NCBI RefSeq assembly: GCF_913776855.1
Contig: NZ_CAJYQD010000004.1
Coordinates: 1 to 56,576, forward strand
DNA length: 56,576 bases
From: an uncultured Sphingomonas sp.
GTDB taxonomy: Bacteria; Pseudomonadota; Alphaproteobacteria; Sphingomonadales; Sphingomonadaceae
Reading direction: 5' to 3'
Of this stretch, positions 1 to 8,318 are shown piece by piece (position 1 is the stretch's first letter; each line of letters starts with the position of its first letter). Under the pieces are notes generated by a model. That model was not told the origin of the DNA, made no database searches, and saw nothing but the letters and a program-made list of their open reading frames with translations. Made by a program: the position numbers and the translations under genes.

Positions 1-2
1 GC

Positions 3-110
3 TTCGGTCGCCTCAAACATTTCCGACGCTTCGCTACTCGCTACGACCGCCGCATCATCCACTTCACCGGCTTCGTCCATCTCGCCGCTGCCATGATCTG
101 GCTACGATGA
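3..110 (+). mobile_element. IS5-family transposase, C-terminal fragment (cut by window edge)
   Basis: The open frame from the left edge reads FGRLKHFRRFATRYDRR and then a hydrophobic tail ending IWLR and TGA. The pattern [KR]-x-x-R-R-[FI]-A-T-R-Y-[DE] followed by a short hydrophobic segment is the usual C-terminus of IS5-type DDE transposases, which cut and paste the element. Only 35 residues lie in the window, so whether the element is intact cannot be judged. The stop codon is 13 nt from the convergent oxidoreductase gene, and a CTAG at 124-127 fits the YTAR target preference of IS5 elements, so the right end of the element may be at about 123. Confidence 0.7.
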
Positions 111-123
111 ATGTCGATCCGGC

Positions 124-876
124 CTAGATCCCGGCGTACCAGTCGTAGCCGGCGACATCTTCCCAAAAGCCGCCCTTGCCCCCGGCGATTCCGGTCAACG
201 CCGCCACCGCCTCGATCCGCTCGACATATTTGGCATGCTTGTAGCCCAGCTGCCGCTCGACCCTGAGGCGCAGCGGCGCGCCGTTGGGCACGGCCAGCAG
301 CCGGTCGTTGAGCGCCCAGGCCAGGATCGTCTGCGGGTGAAAGGCGTCGACCAGATCGATCGATTCATAATAGCGCCGTCCGCCGATCGCATCGGCACAA
401 TGGAACACCAGATAGCGCGCATCCGGCCGCAACCCCGCAAGGTCGAGCAGGCGCGACAGGCGTGGCCCGGTCCATTTGCCGATCGCACTCCACCCCTCGA
501 CGCAATCATGCCGCGTGATCTGCTGGCGCGACGGCATCGACCGGATCTGGTCGAGCCGCAGCGACAGCGGTCGTGCGACCAGTCCGTCGATCGTCACCCG
601 CCAATCGGCGAAGCGGTTCGCGACATGGGCGTTGTAACCGGGCGTGTTGGGATTGTTGGTACCATTGGCGCGAAAGATCGGCGATCGCTGGTCGGGGCGA
701 TATTCGACCGCCAGTGCGTCCCGCGCGGTGATCGCGCGTTGCAGGCCGCGATGGACGGTTTCTGCGCCACCCAGCAGTTTCTGCGCCGTGGGCAGTTGCG
801 CCACCTTGTCGCACGCCGCGACCAGTCCACCGGCCCCGACCACCAGCGCCGACCGGCGGGAGAGCAGCCGGCTCAT
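124..876 (-). CDS. Periplasmic molybdopterin-dependent oxidoreductase (sulfite oxidase/YedY fold)
   Basis: A 250-residue protein with a sulfite-oxidase-type molybdopterin fold. The N-terminus has a twin-arginine pair (SRRS) and a hydrophobic stretch ending VAAC, so Tat export and possibly lipidation are likely. The putative molybdenum-ligand cysteine is in RHDCVEGW at about residues 122-129, followed by the conserved KWTGPRL. The C-terminus GYDWYAGI is typical of this family, so the gene looks complete although the stop codon abuts the IS remnant. It overlaps the upstream cytochrome b gene by 4 nt (ATGA), indicating a translationally coupled pair that passes electrons between the membrane and a periplasmic substrate. 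It is shorter than MsrP of E. coli, and the substrate (methionine sulfoxide, sulfite or other) is unknown. Confidence 0.85.
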   Translation of the reverse strand: MSRLLSRRSALVVGAGGLVAACDKVAQLPTAQKLLGGAETVHRGLQRAITARDALAVEYRPDQRSPIFRANGTNNPNTPGYNAHVANRFADWRVTIDGLVARPLSLRLDQIRSMPSRQQITRHDCVEGWSAIGKWTGPRLSRLLDLAGLRPDARYLVFHCADAIGGRRYYESIDLVDAFHPQTILAWALNDRLLAVPNGAPLRLRVERQLGYKHAKYVERIEAVAALTGIAGGKGGFWEDVAGYDWYAGI

Positions 877-1565
877 TCGGGCACCCGCCAGCGACCGGTA
901 ATCATCGAGCGCACCTCGTTAACCGCACCGGCAAGGATCACCAGCACCAGATGGACGATCACGAACAACGTAATGCCGCTGGCCGCTAGGAAATGGATCG
1001 AGCGCGCCGATTGCCGCCCGCCCAATAGCTCAAGCAACCACGGAAACGCTGCGTTCAGCCCCGGCGACATGGTGATGCCGGTCGCGATCACCAGCGGCAG
1101 CAGCCCGAAGATCACCAAGACATAGCTCAGCTTTTGCAACACATTGTAATCACCCGGCGCCTCCGGATCATGGAAGCGGAAGGCCAGATGCGCACGAATA
1201 TCGGCCAGCAGGTGCCGCGGGGCCAGTTCGCCCCGCCGGATCGTCAAGTCGCGCCGGAAATGCCGGTTGAGCAGGCTGGCAATCATATAGGCCAGCAGCC
1301 CGAACCCCAGCACCAGCGCGAACGACAAATGCCAATTGCGCGCGAGCGCCAGATTATAGGTCTGCGGGATCGTGACCCATCCCGGAAACCGGTCGAACGT
1401 GATCCACGCATGGTCGAAATTCGCGCCATAGCGGCCCCAATAGAGCCGGGGATGCGCGTTCAGGATCATCAGCCCGCTGCCGATCAGGATGATGACCGCG
1501 ACGGCATTGACCCAGTGCCACAGCCGGGTGGCGAGCGCGTGGCGCCTGATCGTTCGCGTCGTCAT
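873..1565 (-). CDS. Cytochrome b561-type membrane subunit (partner of the molybdoenzyme)
   Basis: A 230-residue integral membrane protein with about four hydrophobic segments and histidines suited to bind b-type heme. The N-terminus HALATRLWHWVNAVAV has the His spacing of the Ni-Fe hydrogenase/formate dehydrogenase cytochrome b (DUF4405/b561) family, and further histidines lie in later helices (WHLSF and HFLAA regions). It is the first gene of a two-gene operon and overlaps the molybdopterin oxidoreductase by 4 nt. By analogy with MsrQ-MsrP-like pairs it should deliver electrons from the quinone pool or an inner flavoprotein to the periplasmic subunit. The divergent flavin reductase gene starts 79 nt away, so the two units could share a promoter region. 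Confidence 0.85.
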   Translation of the reverse strand: MTTRTIRRHALATRLWHWVNAVAVIILIGSGLMILNAHPRLYWGRYGANFDHAWITFDRFPGWVTIPQTYNLALARNWHLSFALVLGFGLLAYMIASLLNRHFRRDLTIRRGELAPRHLLADIRAHLAFRFHDPEAPGDYNVLQKLSYVLVIFGLLPLVIATGITMSPGLNAAFPWLLELLGGRQSARSIHFLAASGITLFVIVHLVLVILAGAVNEVRSMITGRWRVPE

Positions 1566-1643
1566 GCCGCCATCCTATGCCGCGACGCGGGCGGTGCGAA
1601 GGGGCGTTGCACCCCCGGTCCATATCGTGCGTTGAGCAACCCC

Positions 1644-2249
1644 ATGACCGATTTCCATTCCTATGCCCCGGCCGATGGCCATCGCCTGTCGCACGATCCG
1701 TTCAATGCCATCGTCGCCCCGCGCCCGATCGGCTGGATTTCCAGCCTGTCGTACGAAGGGAAACGCAATCTCGCACCCTACAGTTTCTTCAACGCGTTCA
1801 ACTATCGCCCGCCGATCATCGGCTTCGCGTCGACCGGGGCCAAGGATACATTGGCCAATGCCCGCGCGACCGGCGAGTTCGTCTGGAACCTCGCCACGCG
1901 GGGGCAGGCGGAGGCGATGAACGCTACCTCGGCGACGACCGAGACGGATGAATTCACGCTGGCAAAGCTCGACACCTTGCCCTCCACGATCGTCGCGCCG
2001 CCGCGCGTCGCCGGATCGCCGGTCCAGTTCGAATGCCGCACGACGCAGATCGTCCGCCTGACCGACCATCGGGGCGGGGACATCGATACGTGGCTGGTGC
2101 TGGGAGAGGTGGTGCAGGTGCATATCGACCCGGCACTGCTCGACGATGGAGTCTATCGCACCGAACGCGCCCATCCGATCCTGCGCGGCGGCGGGGCAGG
2201 GGATTATTTCGAACCGGGCGACCGCTTCGAGATGCGCCGACCGGGTTAG
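1644..2249 (+). CDS. Flavin reductase family protein (FMN-binding split barrel)
   Basis: The protein is 201 residues when started at the ATG at 1644. The frame is open further upstream, but that part is antisense to the cytochrome gene and lacks family character. The N-terminus DPFNAIVAPRPIGWISS and the downstream SYFNAF-like segment (APYSFFNAFNYRPP) are the classic FMN-binding region of the flavin reductase/DIM6-NTAB family, and the later AHPILRGGGAGDYF is also conserved. Members reduce FMN with NAD(P)H or simply bind flavin; the partner enzyme here is not evident. The gene is divergent from the cytochrome b/molybdoenzyme pair and overlaps convergently by 4 nt with the TauE-type permease. 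Confidence 0.85.
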   Translation: MTDFHSYAPADGHRLSHDPFNAIVAPRPIGWISSLSYEGKRNLAPYSFFNAFNYRPPIIGFASTGAKDTLANARATGEFVWNLATRGQAEAMNATSATTETDEFTLAKLDTLPSTIVAPPRVAGSPVQFECRTTQIVRLTDHRGGDIDTWLVLGEVVQVHIDPALLDDGVYRTERAHPILRGGGAGDYFEPGDRFEMRRPG

Positions 2250-3004
2250 CGATAGGCGCGGACGAAGAACACGACCGTCACGCTGAACGTCACCAGCAAC
2301 GTCCACCCACGAATCTGCCCCGGCGTCAGCCGCACGCCGAGCTTCGCGCCCAGCCATCCGCCGAGGATGCCGCCGAGGATCATCGGCACGCACGCGGCCC
2401 ATGCGACCATGCCGGTCGCCACGAAGATGATCGCCGCCGCGCTGTTGGCTGTGGCCAGCATTAGCGTGCGCGGCGCGGCCATCGACTTCACGCTCTGTCC
2501 GGCAAGCAGGCCATAGGTCGCGGTGACCATCATCCCCACGCCGCCGCCGAAATAGCCGCCGTAGATGCCCAGCAGCACCTGCGCCACGACCAGGGTCGCC
2601 GGGCCGATCGTCACCTTGTCGTGCAGCCAGTCCGCCGCGCGCCGCCCGAACGCGATGGCGAGGAACGCGATGAGCAACAGCCATGGCACGATGACGTCGA
2701 ACAGGGTGCTGGGCGTCCACACCAGCAACAGGCTGCCCAGCAGTCCGGAGACAAAGGTGATCGACGCCAGCACCCGGATCGGTATCCCGCCCAACGGTCC
2801 CAGCCCGCGGCGGAATGCCCATGCGCTGGCGATCGCGCCGGGCTGCAACGCGACGTTGGACGTCGCATTGGCGATCGATCCGGGCAGCCCCAGTGCGATC
2901 AGCGCGGGCATCGTCGCAAAGGTGCCACCCCCGGCCAGCGCGTTCATCGCACCGCCAAGGACGCCGGCACCGGCGGCAAGGGCCAGGGAGGTCGCATCGA
3001 GCAT
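2246..3004 (-). CDS. TauE/SafE family anion permease
   Basis: A 252-residue polytopic membrane protein, using the ATG at 3004 (MLDATSLAL). A longer frame to 3067 adds 21 polar residues and is less likely. The N-terminal motif GGAMNALAGGGTFATMPAL and the repeated C-terminal-half motif YGGYFGGGVGMMV are the two pseudo-repeats of the TauE/SafE family, whose members export sulfite, sulfoacetate or related organic anions. About seven to eight hydrophobic segments are visible. The substrate is unknown. The neighbouring molybdoenzyme and flavin reductase make a sulfur-related role plausible, but the genes are not in one operon. Confidence 0.85.
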   Translation of the reverse strand: MLDATSLALAAGAGVLGGAMNALAGGGTFATMPALIALGLPGSIANATSNVALQPGAIASAWAFRRGLGPLGGIPIRVLASITFVSGLLGSLLLVWTPSTLFDVIVPWLLLIAFLAIAFGRRAADWLHDKVTIGPATLVVAQVLLGIYGGYFGGGVGMMVTATYGLLAGQSVKSMAAPRTLMLATANSAAAIIFVATGMVAWAACVPMILGGILGGWLGAKLGVRLTPGQIRGWTLLVTFSVTVVFFVRAYR

Positions 3005-3080
3005 GGTGTCGCTAGATACTATCGCCGACACGCTGTCGAGGGGGTGACACCCACAGGAGCGTGGCATAGCGTATAGTGCG

Positions 3081-3629
3081 ATGCCCGCCGCCCCGCGCTA
3101 TGTCACGCCCCGCCCGCCCCGCCACCGGATCGTCGTCGACGGTACGGGCGCATCCATCGTCCTTCCCGCCCGTCGCAACTGGTTCGCGTTGCCGTTCCTG
3201 TGCGTCTGGCTGACGATGTGGACGTTCGGCGGCGTCGCGGCGATCGCTGAGGTCACGCGGGAATTTCAGTGGTTCCTGTGCGTCTGGCTGGTCGGCTGGG
3301 CAGCCGGATGGGCTTTTGCCGCTTCCTCGATCCTGTGGCAGCTCGCCGGGCGGGAAGTGGTTGCCGTGCGCGCCGGGGACCTCTGGCTACAGTTGCGCGC
3401 AGGACCATTCAAACGGACGCGCATCTATCGCGGCGGCGAGGTGCGGAACCTGCGTGCGCCGGCGCAGGGTTTCCTCGACAAGAGCCAGGCCGGATTCGCC
3501 CCGTTCATCAGCCGGATGGGCGCCGTCCAATTCGATCATGGCGCGCGGACGATCGGCTTTGCCGGCGGCGTGGACGAAGCCGAGGCGGCGATGCTGCGCG
3601 ACTGGGTGGCCGCGCGACTGGCGACGTAG
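3081..3629 (+). CDS. Conserved hypothetical membrane protein, two TM segments
   Basis: A 182-residue protein not assigned to a characterised family. Two hydrophobic helices at about residues 31-50 and 61-84, joined by a short loop, form a hairpin. They are followed by a soluble C-terminal half rich in beta-type alternation (EVVAVRAGDLWLQL, then RTRIYRGGEVRNLR), which is compatible with a PH-like domain. The start codon lies 76 nt from the divergent TauE gene, and the stop is 10 nt from the convergent rlmN stop. Codon use matches the neighbours, so the frame is probably real, but the function is unknown. Confidence 0.65.
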   Translation: MPAAPRYVTPRPPRHRIVVDGTGASIVLPARRNWFALPFLCVWLTMWTFGGVAAIAEVTREFQWFLCVWLVGWAAGWAFAASSILWQLAGREVVAVRAGDLWLQLRAGPFKRTRIYRGGEVRNLRAPAQGFLDKSQAGFAPFISRMGAVQFDHGARTIGFAGGVDEAEAAMLRDWVAARLAT

Positions 3630-3639
3630 CAGGGCGGCG

Positions 3640-4839
3640 TCAGGCCGCCGCTTCCGCCGCCTCGCGATCGCGCTCGGCCCGGCTCTTCTTCTCCGCCGCC
3701 GTCTTCAGCTGGCCGCACGCCGCGCCGATGTCCTGCCCGCGCGTCCGGCGGACGGGGGCGGAGATGCCGCCTTCGAACACGATGTCGCTGAACGCACGGA
3801 TACGCTCCGGCGTCGAGCATTCGTACGGCGCGCCCGGCCACGGGTTGAACGGGATCAGATTGACCTTGGCCGGCAGCTGGTATTTGCGCAGCAGCCGCAC
3901 CAACTCGCGCGCATCGTCGTCGCTGTCGTTCTTGTCCTTCAGCATGACATATTCGAACGTGATCCGCCGCGCATTGTTCGCGCCGGGATAATCGGCACAC
4001 GCCTGCAACAGTTCCTCGATGCCGTATTTGCGGTTGAGCGGCACGATCTCGTCGCGCACTTCCTTCGTCACGGCGTGCAGCGACACCGCCAGATTCACGC
4101 CGATCTCCGCGCCCGCGCGGGCCATCATCGGCACCACGCCCGACGTGCTGAGCGTGATCCGCCGCTTGGACAGGGCGAGGCCATCGCCGTCCATCACCAC
4201 GCCCAGCGCATCGCGCACCGAATCGAAATTATACAGCGGCTCGCCCATGCCCATCATCACGATGTTGGTGAGCATCCGCCCCTCGGGCTGGCTCGGCCAT
4301 TCGCCCAGCGCATCGCGCGCCAGCATCACCTGCCCCACGATTTCACCAGCGGTCAGGTTGCGGACGAGGCGCATCGTGCCGGTGTGGCAGAAGGTGCAGT
4401 TGAGGGTGCAGCCGACCTGGCTCGACACGCATAGCGTCCCCCGATCGGCGTCGGGGATGAACACCATCTCGTAATCCTGCCCGTCGGGGGAGGTCAGCAG
4501 CCATTTGCGCGTGCCGTCGGTCGACACCGGCGCTTCCTTCACATCGGGCCGCCCGACGACGAAGTGCTTTTCCAACACCGGATGCTGCGCCTTGGCAATG
4601 TCGGTCATCGCGGCGAACTCGGTCGCGCCGCGATTGTAGATCCAGTGCCACAGCTGCTTGGCGCGCAGCTTGGCTTGGCGGCCATCGAAGCCGGCCGCTT
4701 CCAGTGCGGCGCGAATCTCGGGCTTCGACAGTCCGACCAGATCGGTACGCCCATCGGGACGCGGGGCAAGGCCACGAGGCACGGGCACGGGATCGACATG
4801 GCCGGGAATCGGCATGGGCGGCGTCGAGACTGTCAGCAT
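3640..4839 (-). CDS. rlmN: Dual-specificity rRNA/tRNA adenine C2 methyltransferase RlmN
   Basis: A radical-SAM enzyme that methylates A2503 of 23S rRNA and A37 of certain tRNAs. The CX3CX2C cluster motif is at about C144, C148 and C151 ([10 protein letters not shown]), and the C-terminal acceptor cysteine is at about C375 ([10 protein letters not shown]). The conserved MGMGEPLYN and ISLAVSLHA-like segments are present. The frame is open to 4938, but the extra residues translate the dispersed hairpin repeat at 4899-4981, so I place the start at the ATG at 4839; the ATG at 4815 is an alternative. The protein is about 399 residues, usual for alphaproteobacteria. The charged Ala/Glu-rich tail after the last cysteine is an ordinary extension. 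Confidence 0.95.
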   Translation of the reverse strand: MLTVSTPPMPIPGHVDPVPVPRGLAPRPDGRTDLVGLSKPEIRAALEAAGFDGRQAKLRAKQLWHWIYNRGATEFAAMTDIAKAQHPVLEKHFVVGRPDVKEAPVSTDGTRKWLLTSPDGQDYEMVFIPDADRGTLCVSSQVGCTLNCTFCHTGTMRLVRNLTAGEIVGQVMLARDALGEWPSQPEGRMLTNIVMMGMGEPLYNFDSVRDALGVVMDGDGLALSKRRITLSTSGVVPMMARAGAEIGVNLAVSLHAVTKEVRDEIVPLNRKYGIEELLQACADYPGANNARRITFEYVMLKDKNDSDDDARELVRLLRKYQLPAKVNLIPFNPWPGAPYECSTPERIRAFSDIVFEGGISAPVRRTRGQDIGAACGQLKTAAEKKSRAERDREAAEAAA

Positions 4840-4898
4840 CGGCGGGACATAGCCGATTTCGGGCGGGATTTCCACTGGCGGGTATCCGCTACCCCGCA

Positions 4899-4981
4899 CG
4901 TCATCCCAGCGCAGGCTGGGATCTCCCGGTGACAGCACGGGACAGGAGCCGCTGGAGGCCTCAGCCTTCGCTGAGGCGACG
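4899..4981. repeat. Dispersed hairpin repeat, family B copy 1
   Basis: The left arm CGTCATCCCAGCGCAGGCTG is itself a small hairpin (CCCAGC/GCTGGG). The right arm GCCTCAGCCTTCGCTGAGGC is another hairpin, and a GACAGGAGCC core lies between. Two more copies with the same architecture are at 40907-40989 and 48951-49032. It lies between rlmN and the IalB-like gene and accounts for the spurious upstream extension of the rlmN frame. This is the layout of REP/BIME-type intergenic elements. Confidence 0.8.
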
Positions 4982-4998
4982 TCGTGGGAAAGCTGCCC

Positions 4999-5442
4999 TC
5001 ACAAACACGCCAGCGCTGCCGCATCGATCGCGGTCGCCGCTCCCGACAGCGCATAGACGTCGACGAACGCCGCGCCGTTCGTGGCCACGCTCTCGACGCT
5101 CATCGACCGTCCGCCGCGCATCGCCGCGACGATCGCGCGGTCGGTCGCCGCGTCGGGGCTCCACGCATCGATCCGCCCGGCGGTGAGGTCGAAGCGCCGC
5201 TCGCCGATCGCCAGCACGACGCGCGCCCGGTCGCTCCTGGGCCGGCTCAGCCGCACATGCAGCTGTCCGCGCACACCCGCCCCTGGCCAGGTCGCGACGC
5301 TGGCGAACGGCGCGCCGGTCTTGCCCTGCACCGGGCGGCTGATCGCATAGCAGCGCGTCGGTCCCTCGCCCCGAAACGCGCCCCAGCGCTGGTGAATACC
5401 GATCGCCTGCGGTGCCGCCACCGCCAGCAGCAGCGCGATCAA
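4999..5442 (-). CDS. Secreted IalB-like (invasion-associated locus B) protein
   Basis: The protein is 147 residues. The N-terminus MIALLLAVAAPQAIG is a short signal peptide with an Ala-rich cleavage area. The mature part has a beta-rich pattern with one internal cysteine (GPTRCYAISRPV) and one near the C-terminus (AALACL), which could form a disulfide. The combination of RCYAI, FASVATWP, QLHVRLSR and the C-terminal region resembles the IalB family of small periplasmic proteins common in sphingomonads. The molecular function is not established, and the family name does not imply virulence. The start overlaps the upstream histidine phosphatase stop by 4 nt, so the two are co-translated. Confidence 0.7.
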   Translation of the reverse strand: MIALLLAVAAPQAIGIHQRWGAFRGEGPTRCYAISRPVQGKTGAPFASVATWPGAGVRGQLHVRLSRPRSDRARVVLAIGERRFDLTAGRIDAWSPDAATDRAIVAAMRGGRSMSVESVATNGAAFVDVYALSGAATAIDAAALACL

Positions 5443-6104
5443 GCAGGTGCGGCGAGCGAAGCCCGCCCCCGGCCGACATGCGGTACGCTTTCCCGCCCGC
5501 CCGCGATCAGCGCGATCGACCCTTGCGGCAGATCGTCGGCGACCGGCGCGTCGAAGCGCGGATCGATGGGCGCGCCGGTCAGCACCCCGCGCAGCACCCG
5601 GCTGGACATGCCGTGCATGATGACCAACCGGTCGCCGGGATCCTCCGCCGTATCCGCCGCCCAGCGGCCGACCCGCGCGGCGATCGCGTCATACCACTCG
5701 CCGCCCGGCGCCGGACGCCGGTACAGCCGCGCCTCGACATCGAGGAAATCGGCATCCGCCCCGGTCAGTTCGCGATAATAGCGGCCCGACCATTCGCCCA
5801 TGCCGATCTCGACCAGCCGGTCGTCGCGGCGCGCCGCGTGCCAGTCCAGTTCCAGATGCTCGGCGATGATCGCCAGCGTCTGCAACGCCCGCCCCGCGCT
5901 CGACGCCCACAGGGTCAGGTTCGGCCGTGCGCCCAGCATCTCGCGCAGCGCCGCGCCCATCGCGTCGGCCTGGGCAAAGCCGGCGCGGGTCAGCGGGGTG
6001 TGCGGGTGGTCCCCCTGCATCCGTTGCGCGATATTATAGACCGTCTCGCCATGCCGGGCGATGAAGTCGCGGCCTTGGCGTCGGGCTGGGGGCTGGGTCG
6101 TCAT
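5439..6104 (-). CDS. Histidine phosphatase superfamily protein
   Basis: The protein is 221 residues. The phospho-acceptor motif RHGET is at residues 17-21 and the second catalytic histidine is in VIMHGMSSR near residue 165. The LTRAGFAQADAMG segment and the acidic EIGMGEWSGR loop fit the phosphoglycerate-mutase-like branch. Members include broad phosphatases, CobC and SixA; nothing in the context assigns a substrate. It is the first gene of a two-gene unit with the IalB-like gene. It is separated by 134 bp from the divergent outer-membrane protein gene. Confidence 0.88.
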   Translation of the reverse strand: MTTQPPARRQGRDFIARHGETVYNIAQRMQGDHPHTPLTRAGFAQADAMGAALREMLGARPNLTLWASSAGRALQTLAIIAEHLELDWHAARRDDRLVEIGMGEWSGRYYRELTGADADFLDVEARLYRRPAPGGEWYDAIAARVGRWAADTAEDPGDRLVIMHGMSSRVLRGVLTGAPIDPRFDAPVADDLPQGSIALIAGGRESVPHVGRGRASLAAPA

Positions 6105-6238
6105 GGTTCTGCTTTCAAGCCGGTGTTGCGCAATTGCAACGGATTTCGCTGTTTAGGTGAGGTTCATGCAACGCCTGTCCAAAACGTCCATTGAACCTCC
6201 GCGCCCTGACCATGGGCGGTGATAATGGAGTTTTCAGT

Positions 6239-6895
6239 ATGCGTACCCTCATCCTTGGCCTTGCCGCTGCCGGCACGATGCTGGCGACCCCTGCCTTCGC
6301 GCAGGACGTGAACCCCGCCTTCACTGGTTTCCGCGTCGGTGCGCTGGCCGGTTATGACGGTATCCGTCCGGGCAGCACCGAGGATAGCGACCTCGACGGC
6401 GATAACCAGACCGTGAACGGCATGGTGTACGGCGTCGACGCCGGTTACGACTTCGCGCTCAGCAACTTCCTGATCGGGGTCGAGGGCGAATATACCGGGT
6501 CGACGGGCAAGGTCGAAACCGCGCGCACCGACCCGAACTTCTTCGGCTTCGGCAGCGTGAAGACCGGCCGCGACCTGTATGTCGGCGCGCGCGCCGGCCT
6601 GCTCGCCGGTCCGGAAACGCTGGTCTATGTGAAGGGCGGCTACACCAATGCCCGCCTGAACGTCGTGGCCAGCGATGGCACGGTCGACAGCCGTGAGAAT
6701 TTCGAACTGAACGGCTATCGTCTGGGCGCCGGTGTCGAACAGGCGATCGGCTCGCGCGCCTATGCCAAGCTCGAATATCGCTATTCGAACTACAACAACG
6801 CCGATTTCCAGTTCCGCGACGGCAGCACCACGTCGAACTTCGACATCGACACCGACCGCCACCAGGTCGTCGCCGGCGTCGGCATCCGGTTCTGA
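6239..6895 (+). CDS. Opa-like outer-membrane beta-barrel protein
   Basis: The protein is 218 residues with a clear Sec signal peptide (MRTLILGLAAAGTMLATPAF, cut after AQA-type site AFA-QD). The mature sequence alternates hydrophobic and polar residues, with glycine/aromatic-rich strands (VGALAGYDGI, LYVGARAGLL, KLEYRYSNYN) and ends in VVAGVGIRF, the C-terminal aromatic signature recognised by the Bam complex. It matches the size of eight-stranded barrels of the OmpA/Opa type. The ATG at 6239 is chosen because a GGAG lies 8-9 nt upstream and the signal peptide starts there. The gene is monocistronic with a strong terminator downstream. Confidence 0.9.
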   Translation: MRTLILGLAAAGTMLATPAFAQDVNPAFTGFRVGALAGYDGIRPGSTEDSDLDGDNQTVNGMVYGVDAGYDFALSNFLIGVEGEYTGSTGKVETARTDPNFFGFGSVKTGRDLYVGARAGLLAGPETLVYVKGGYTNARLNVVASDGTVDSRENFELNGYRLGAGVEQAIGSRAYAKLEYRYSNYNNADFQFRDGSTTSNFDIDTDRHQVVAGVGIRF

Positions 6896-6947
6896 TGAAC
6901 AAACAGGGTTAGCGCGTTAACCATGTGCTAACCACTTGGACGCGAGG

Positions 6948-6979
6948 AAGGCCGGAGCAGCTTGCTCCGGCCTTTCTTT
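6948..6979 (+). terminator. Rho-independent terminator of the outer-membrane protein gene
   Basis: A perfect 12-bp stem, AAGGCCGGAGCA paired with TGCTCCGGCCTT, encloses a 3-nt loop and is followed by TCTTT. It lies about 50 nt after the stop codon. Confidence 0.88.
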
Positions 6980-7067
6980 GCGTTAGACAGGCTGCATTGG
7001 ATTTTAGGAGGTGCCGGCCGAGTCCGCCGGACCTCGATTACGATGCGCATCCGCGCGGGGGAACATC

Positions 7068-8180
7068 ATGAAGGCGACGATCGAACGCGCGACCCTGTTG
7101 AAGGGCCTCAGCCACGTCCAGTCGGTGGTCGAGCGGCGCAACACCATCCCGATCCTGTCGAACGTCCTGATCGAGGCGGGCGAATCGAGCATCCGCCTGA
7201 TGGCGACCGACCTCGACCTGCAGATCGACGAAACCATCGCCGCGGCGATCGACCAGCCGGGCGCGATCACCGTGTCGGCGCACACCCTGTTCGACATCGC
7301 GCGCAAGCTGCCCGACGGCGCGCAGGTACAGCTGTCCGCCGCCGAAGGTCGCCTGACCATCGTCGCCGGCCGCGCGCGCTTCAACCTGTCGACGCTGCCG
7401 CGCGACGATTTCCCGGTGATCGCCGAGGGCGAACTGCCGACCCAGTTCGAACTCCCCGCGACCACGCTGAAGGCGATCATCGACAAGACCCGCTTCGCGA
7501 TCTCGACCGAGGAAACGCGCTATTATCTCAACGGCATCTTCCTGCATGTCGCGGACGATAACGGGAAGCCGGTGCTGAAGGCCGCCGCGACCGATGGCCA
7601 CCGCCTCGCGCGCATGACGGTCGAACGGCCCGAGGGCGCCGACAAGATGCCCGACGTCATCGTGCCGCGCAAATGTGTCGCCGAACTGCGCAAGCTTCTC
7701 GATGAAGTCGACGGGTCGGTCGGCGTGTCGCTGTCGGGCAGCAAGATCCGCTTCGACCTGGGACAGGCAATCCTGACCAGCAAGCTGATCGATGGCACCT
7801 TCCCCTATTATTCGCGCGTCATCCCGACCGCGAACGACAAGCTGCTCAAGCTCGATCCGAAGAGCTTCATGGCCGGCGTCGACCGCGTGTCGACCATCGC
7901 CACCGAAAAGACCCGCGCGGTCAAGATGGCGCTCGATCGCGACAAGATCACCCTATCGGTCACCAGCCCCGAAAACGGCGCGGCGGCGGAGGAAGTGCCC
8001 GGCGAATATACCGCGCTGCCGTTCGAAATCGGCTTCAACAGCCGCTATCTGCTCGACATATTGGGGCAGATCGACAGCGATCTGTGCGAAGTTCATTTGT
8101 CGGACGCCGCCGCCCCGACGCTGATCCGCGAGAACGACGCGTCGCCCGCGCTCTATGTATTGATGCCGATGCGCGTCTGA
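7068..8180 (+). CDS. dnaN: DNA polymerase III beta subunit (sliding clamp)
   Basis: The protein is 370 residues and forms the processivity clamp of the replicative polymerase. The N-terminus MKATIERATLLKGLSHVQSV, the SNVLIEA segment, the repeated three-domain arrangement and the C-terminal ALYVLMPMRV are diagnostic. The ATG at 7068 is preceded by GGGGGAAC; the frame extends 19 codons upstream without family support. The gene stands alone between terminators and is not next to dnaA or recF here, which is common in sphingomonads. Confidence 0.97.
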   Translation: MKATIERATLLKGLSHVQSVVERRNTIPILSNVLIEAGESSIRLMATDLDLQIDETIAAAIDQPGAITVSAHTLFDIARKLPDGAQVQLSAAEGRLTIVAGRARFNLSTLPRDDFPVIAEGELPTQFELPATTLKAIIDKTRFAISTEETRYYLNGIFLHVADDNGKPVLKAAATDGHRLARMTVERPEGADKMPDVIVPRKCVAELRKLLDEVDGSVGVSLSGSKIRFDLGQAILTSKLIDGTFPYYSRVIPTANDKLLKLDPKSFMAGVDRVSTIATEKTRAVKMALDRDKITLSVTSPENGAAAEEVPGEYTALPFEIGFNSRYLLDILGQIDSDLCEVHLSDAAAPTLIRENDASPALYVLMPMRV

Positions 8181-8204
8181 CGCGCGCACGGTCGTCGCAT
8201 AAAC

Positions 8205-8235
8205 GGCCCCGTGCGCGTTGCGTGCGGGGCCTTTT
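8205..8235 (+). terminator. Rho-independent terminator of dnaN
   Basis: The stem GGCCCCG/CGGGGCC with a GC-rich loop is followed by TTTTC, 25 nt after the dnaN stop. Confidence 0.82.
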
Positions 8236-8318
8236 CGTATCCGGTCGGGACCATCGGTGCTTTACTCCCCCGACCATCCGCTTATTTATCGCTAGACGAT
8301 AAGCTCGAAGGAATTGCC

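Noticed and set aside
4840..4938. Longer N-terminus of RlmN
   Set aside because: The extra codons translate the dispersed hairpin repeat at 4899-4981, and the family N-terminus begins further downstream.
4999..5442. Virulence (invasion) factor
   Set aside because: The IalB name comes from Bartonella; related proteins are common in free-living sphingomonads.
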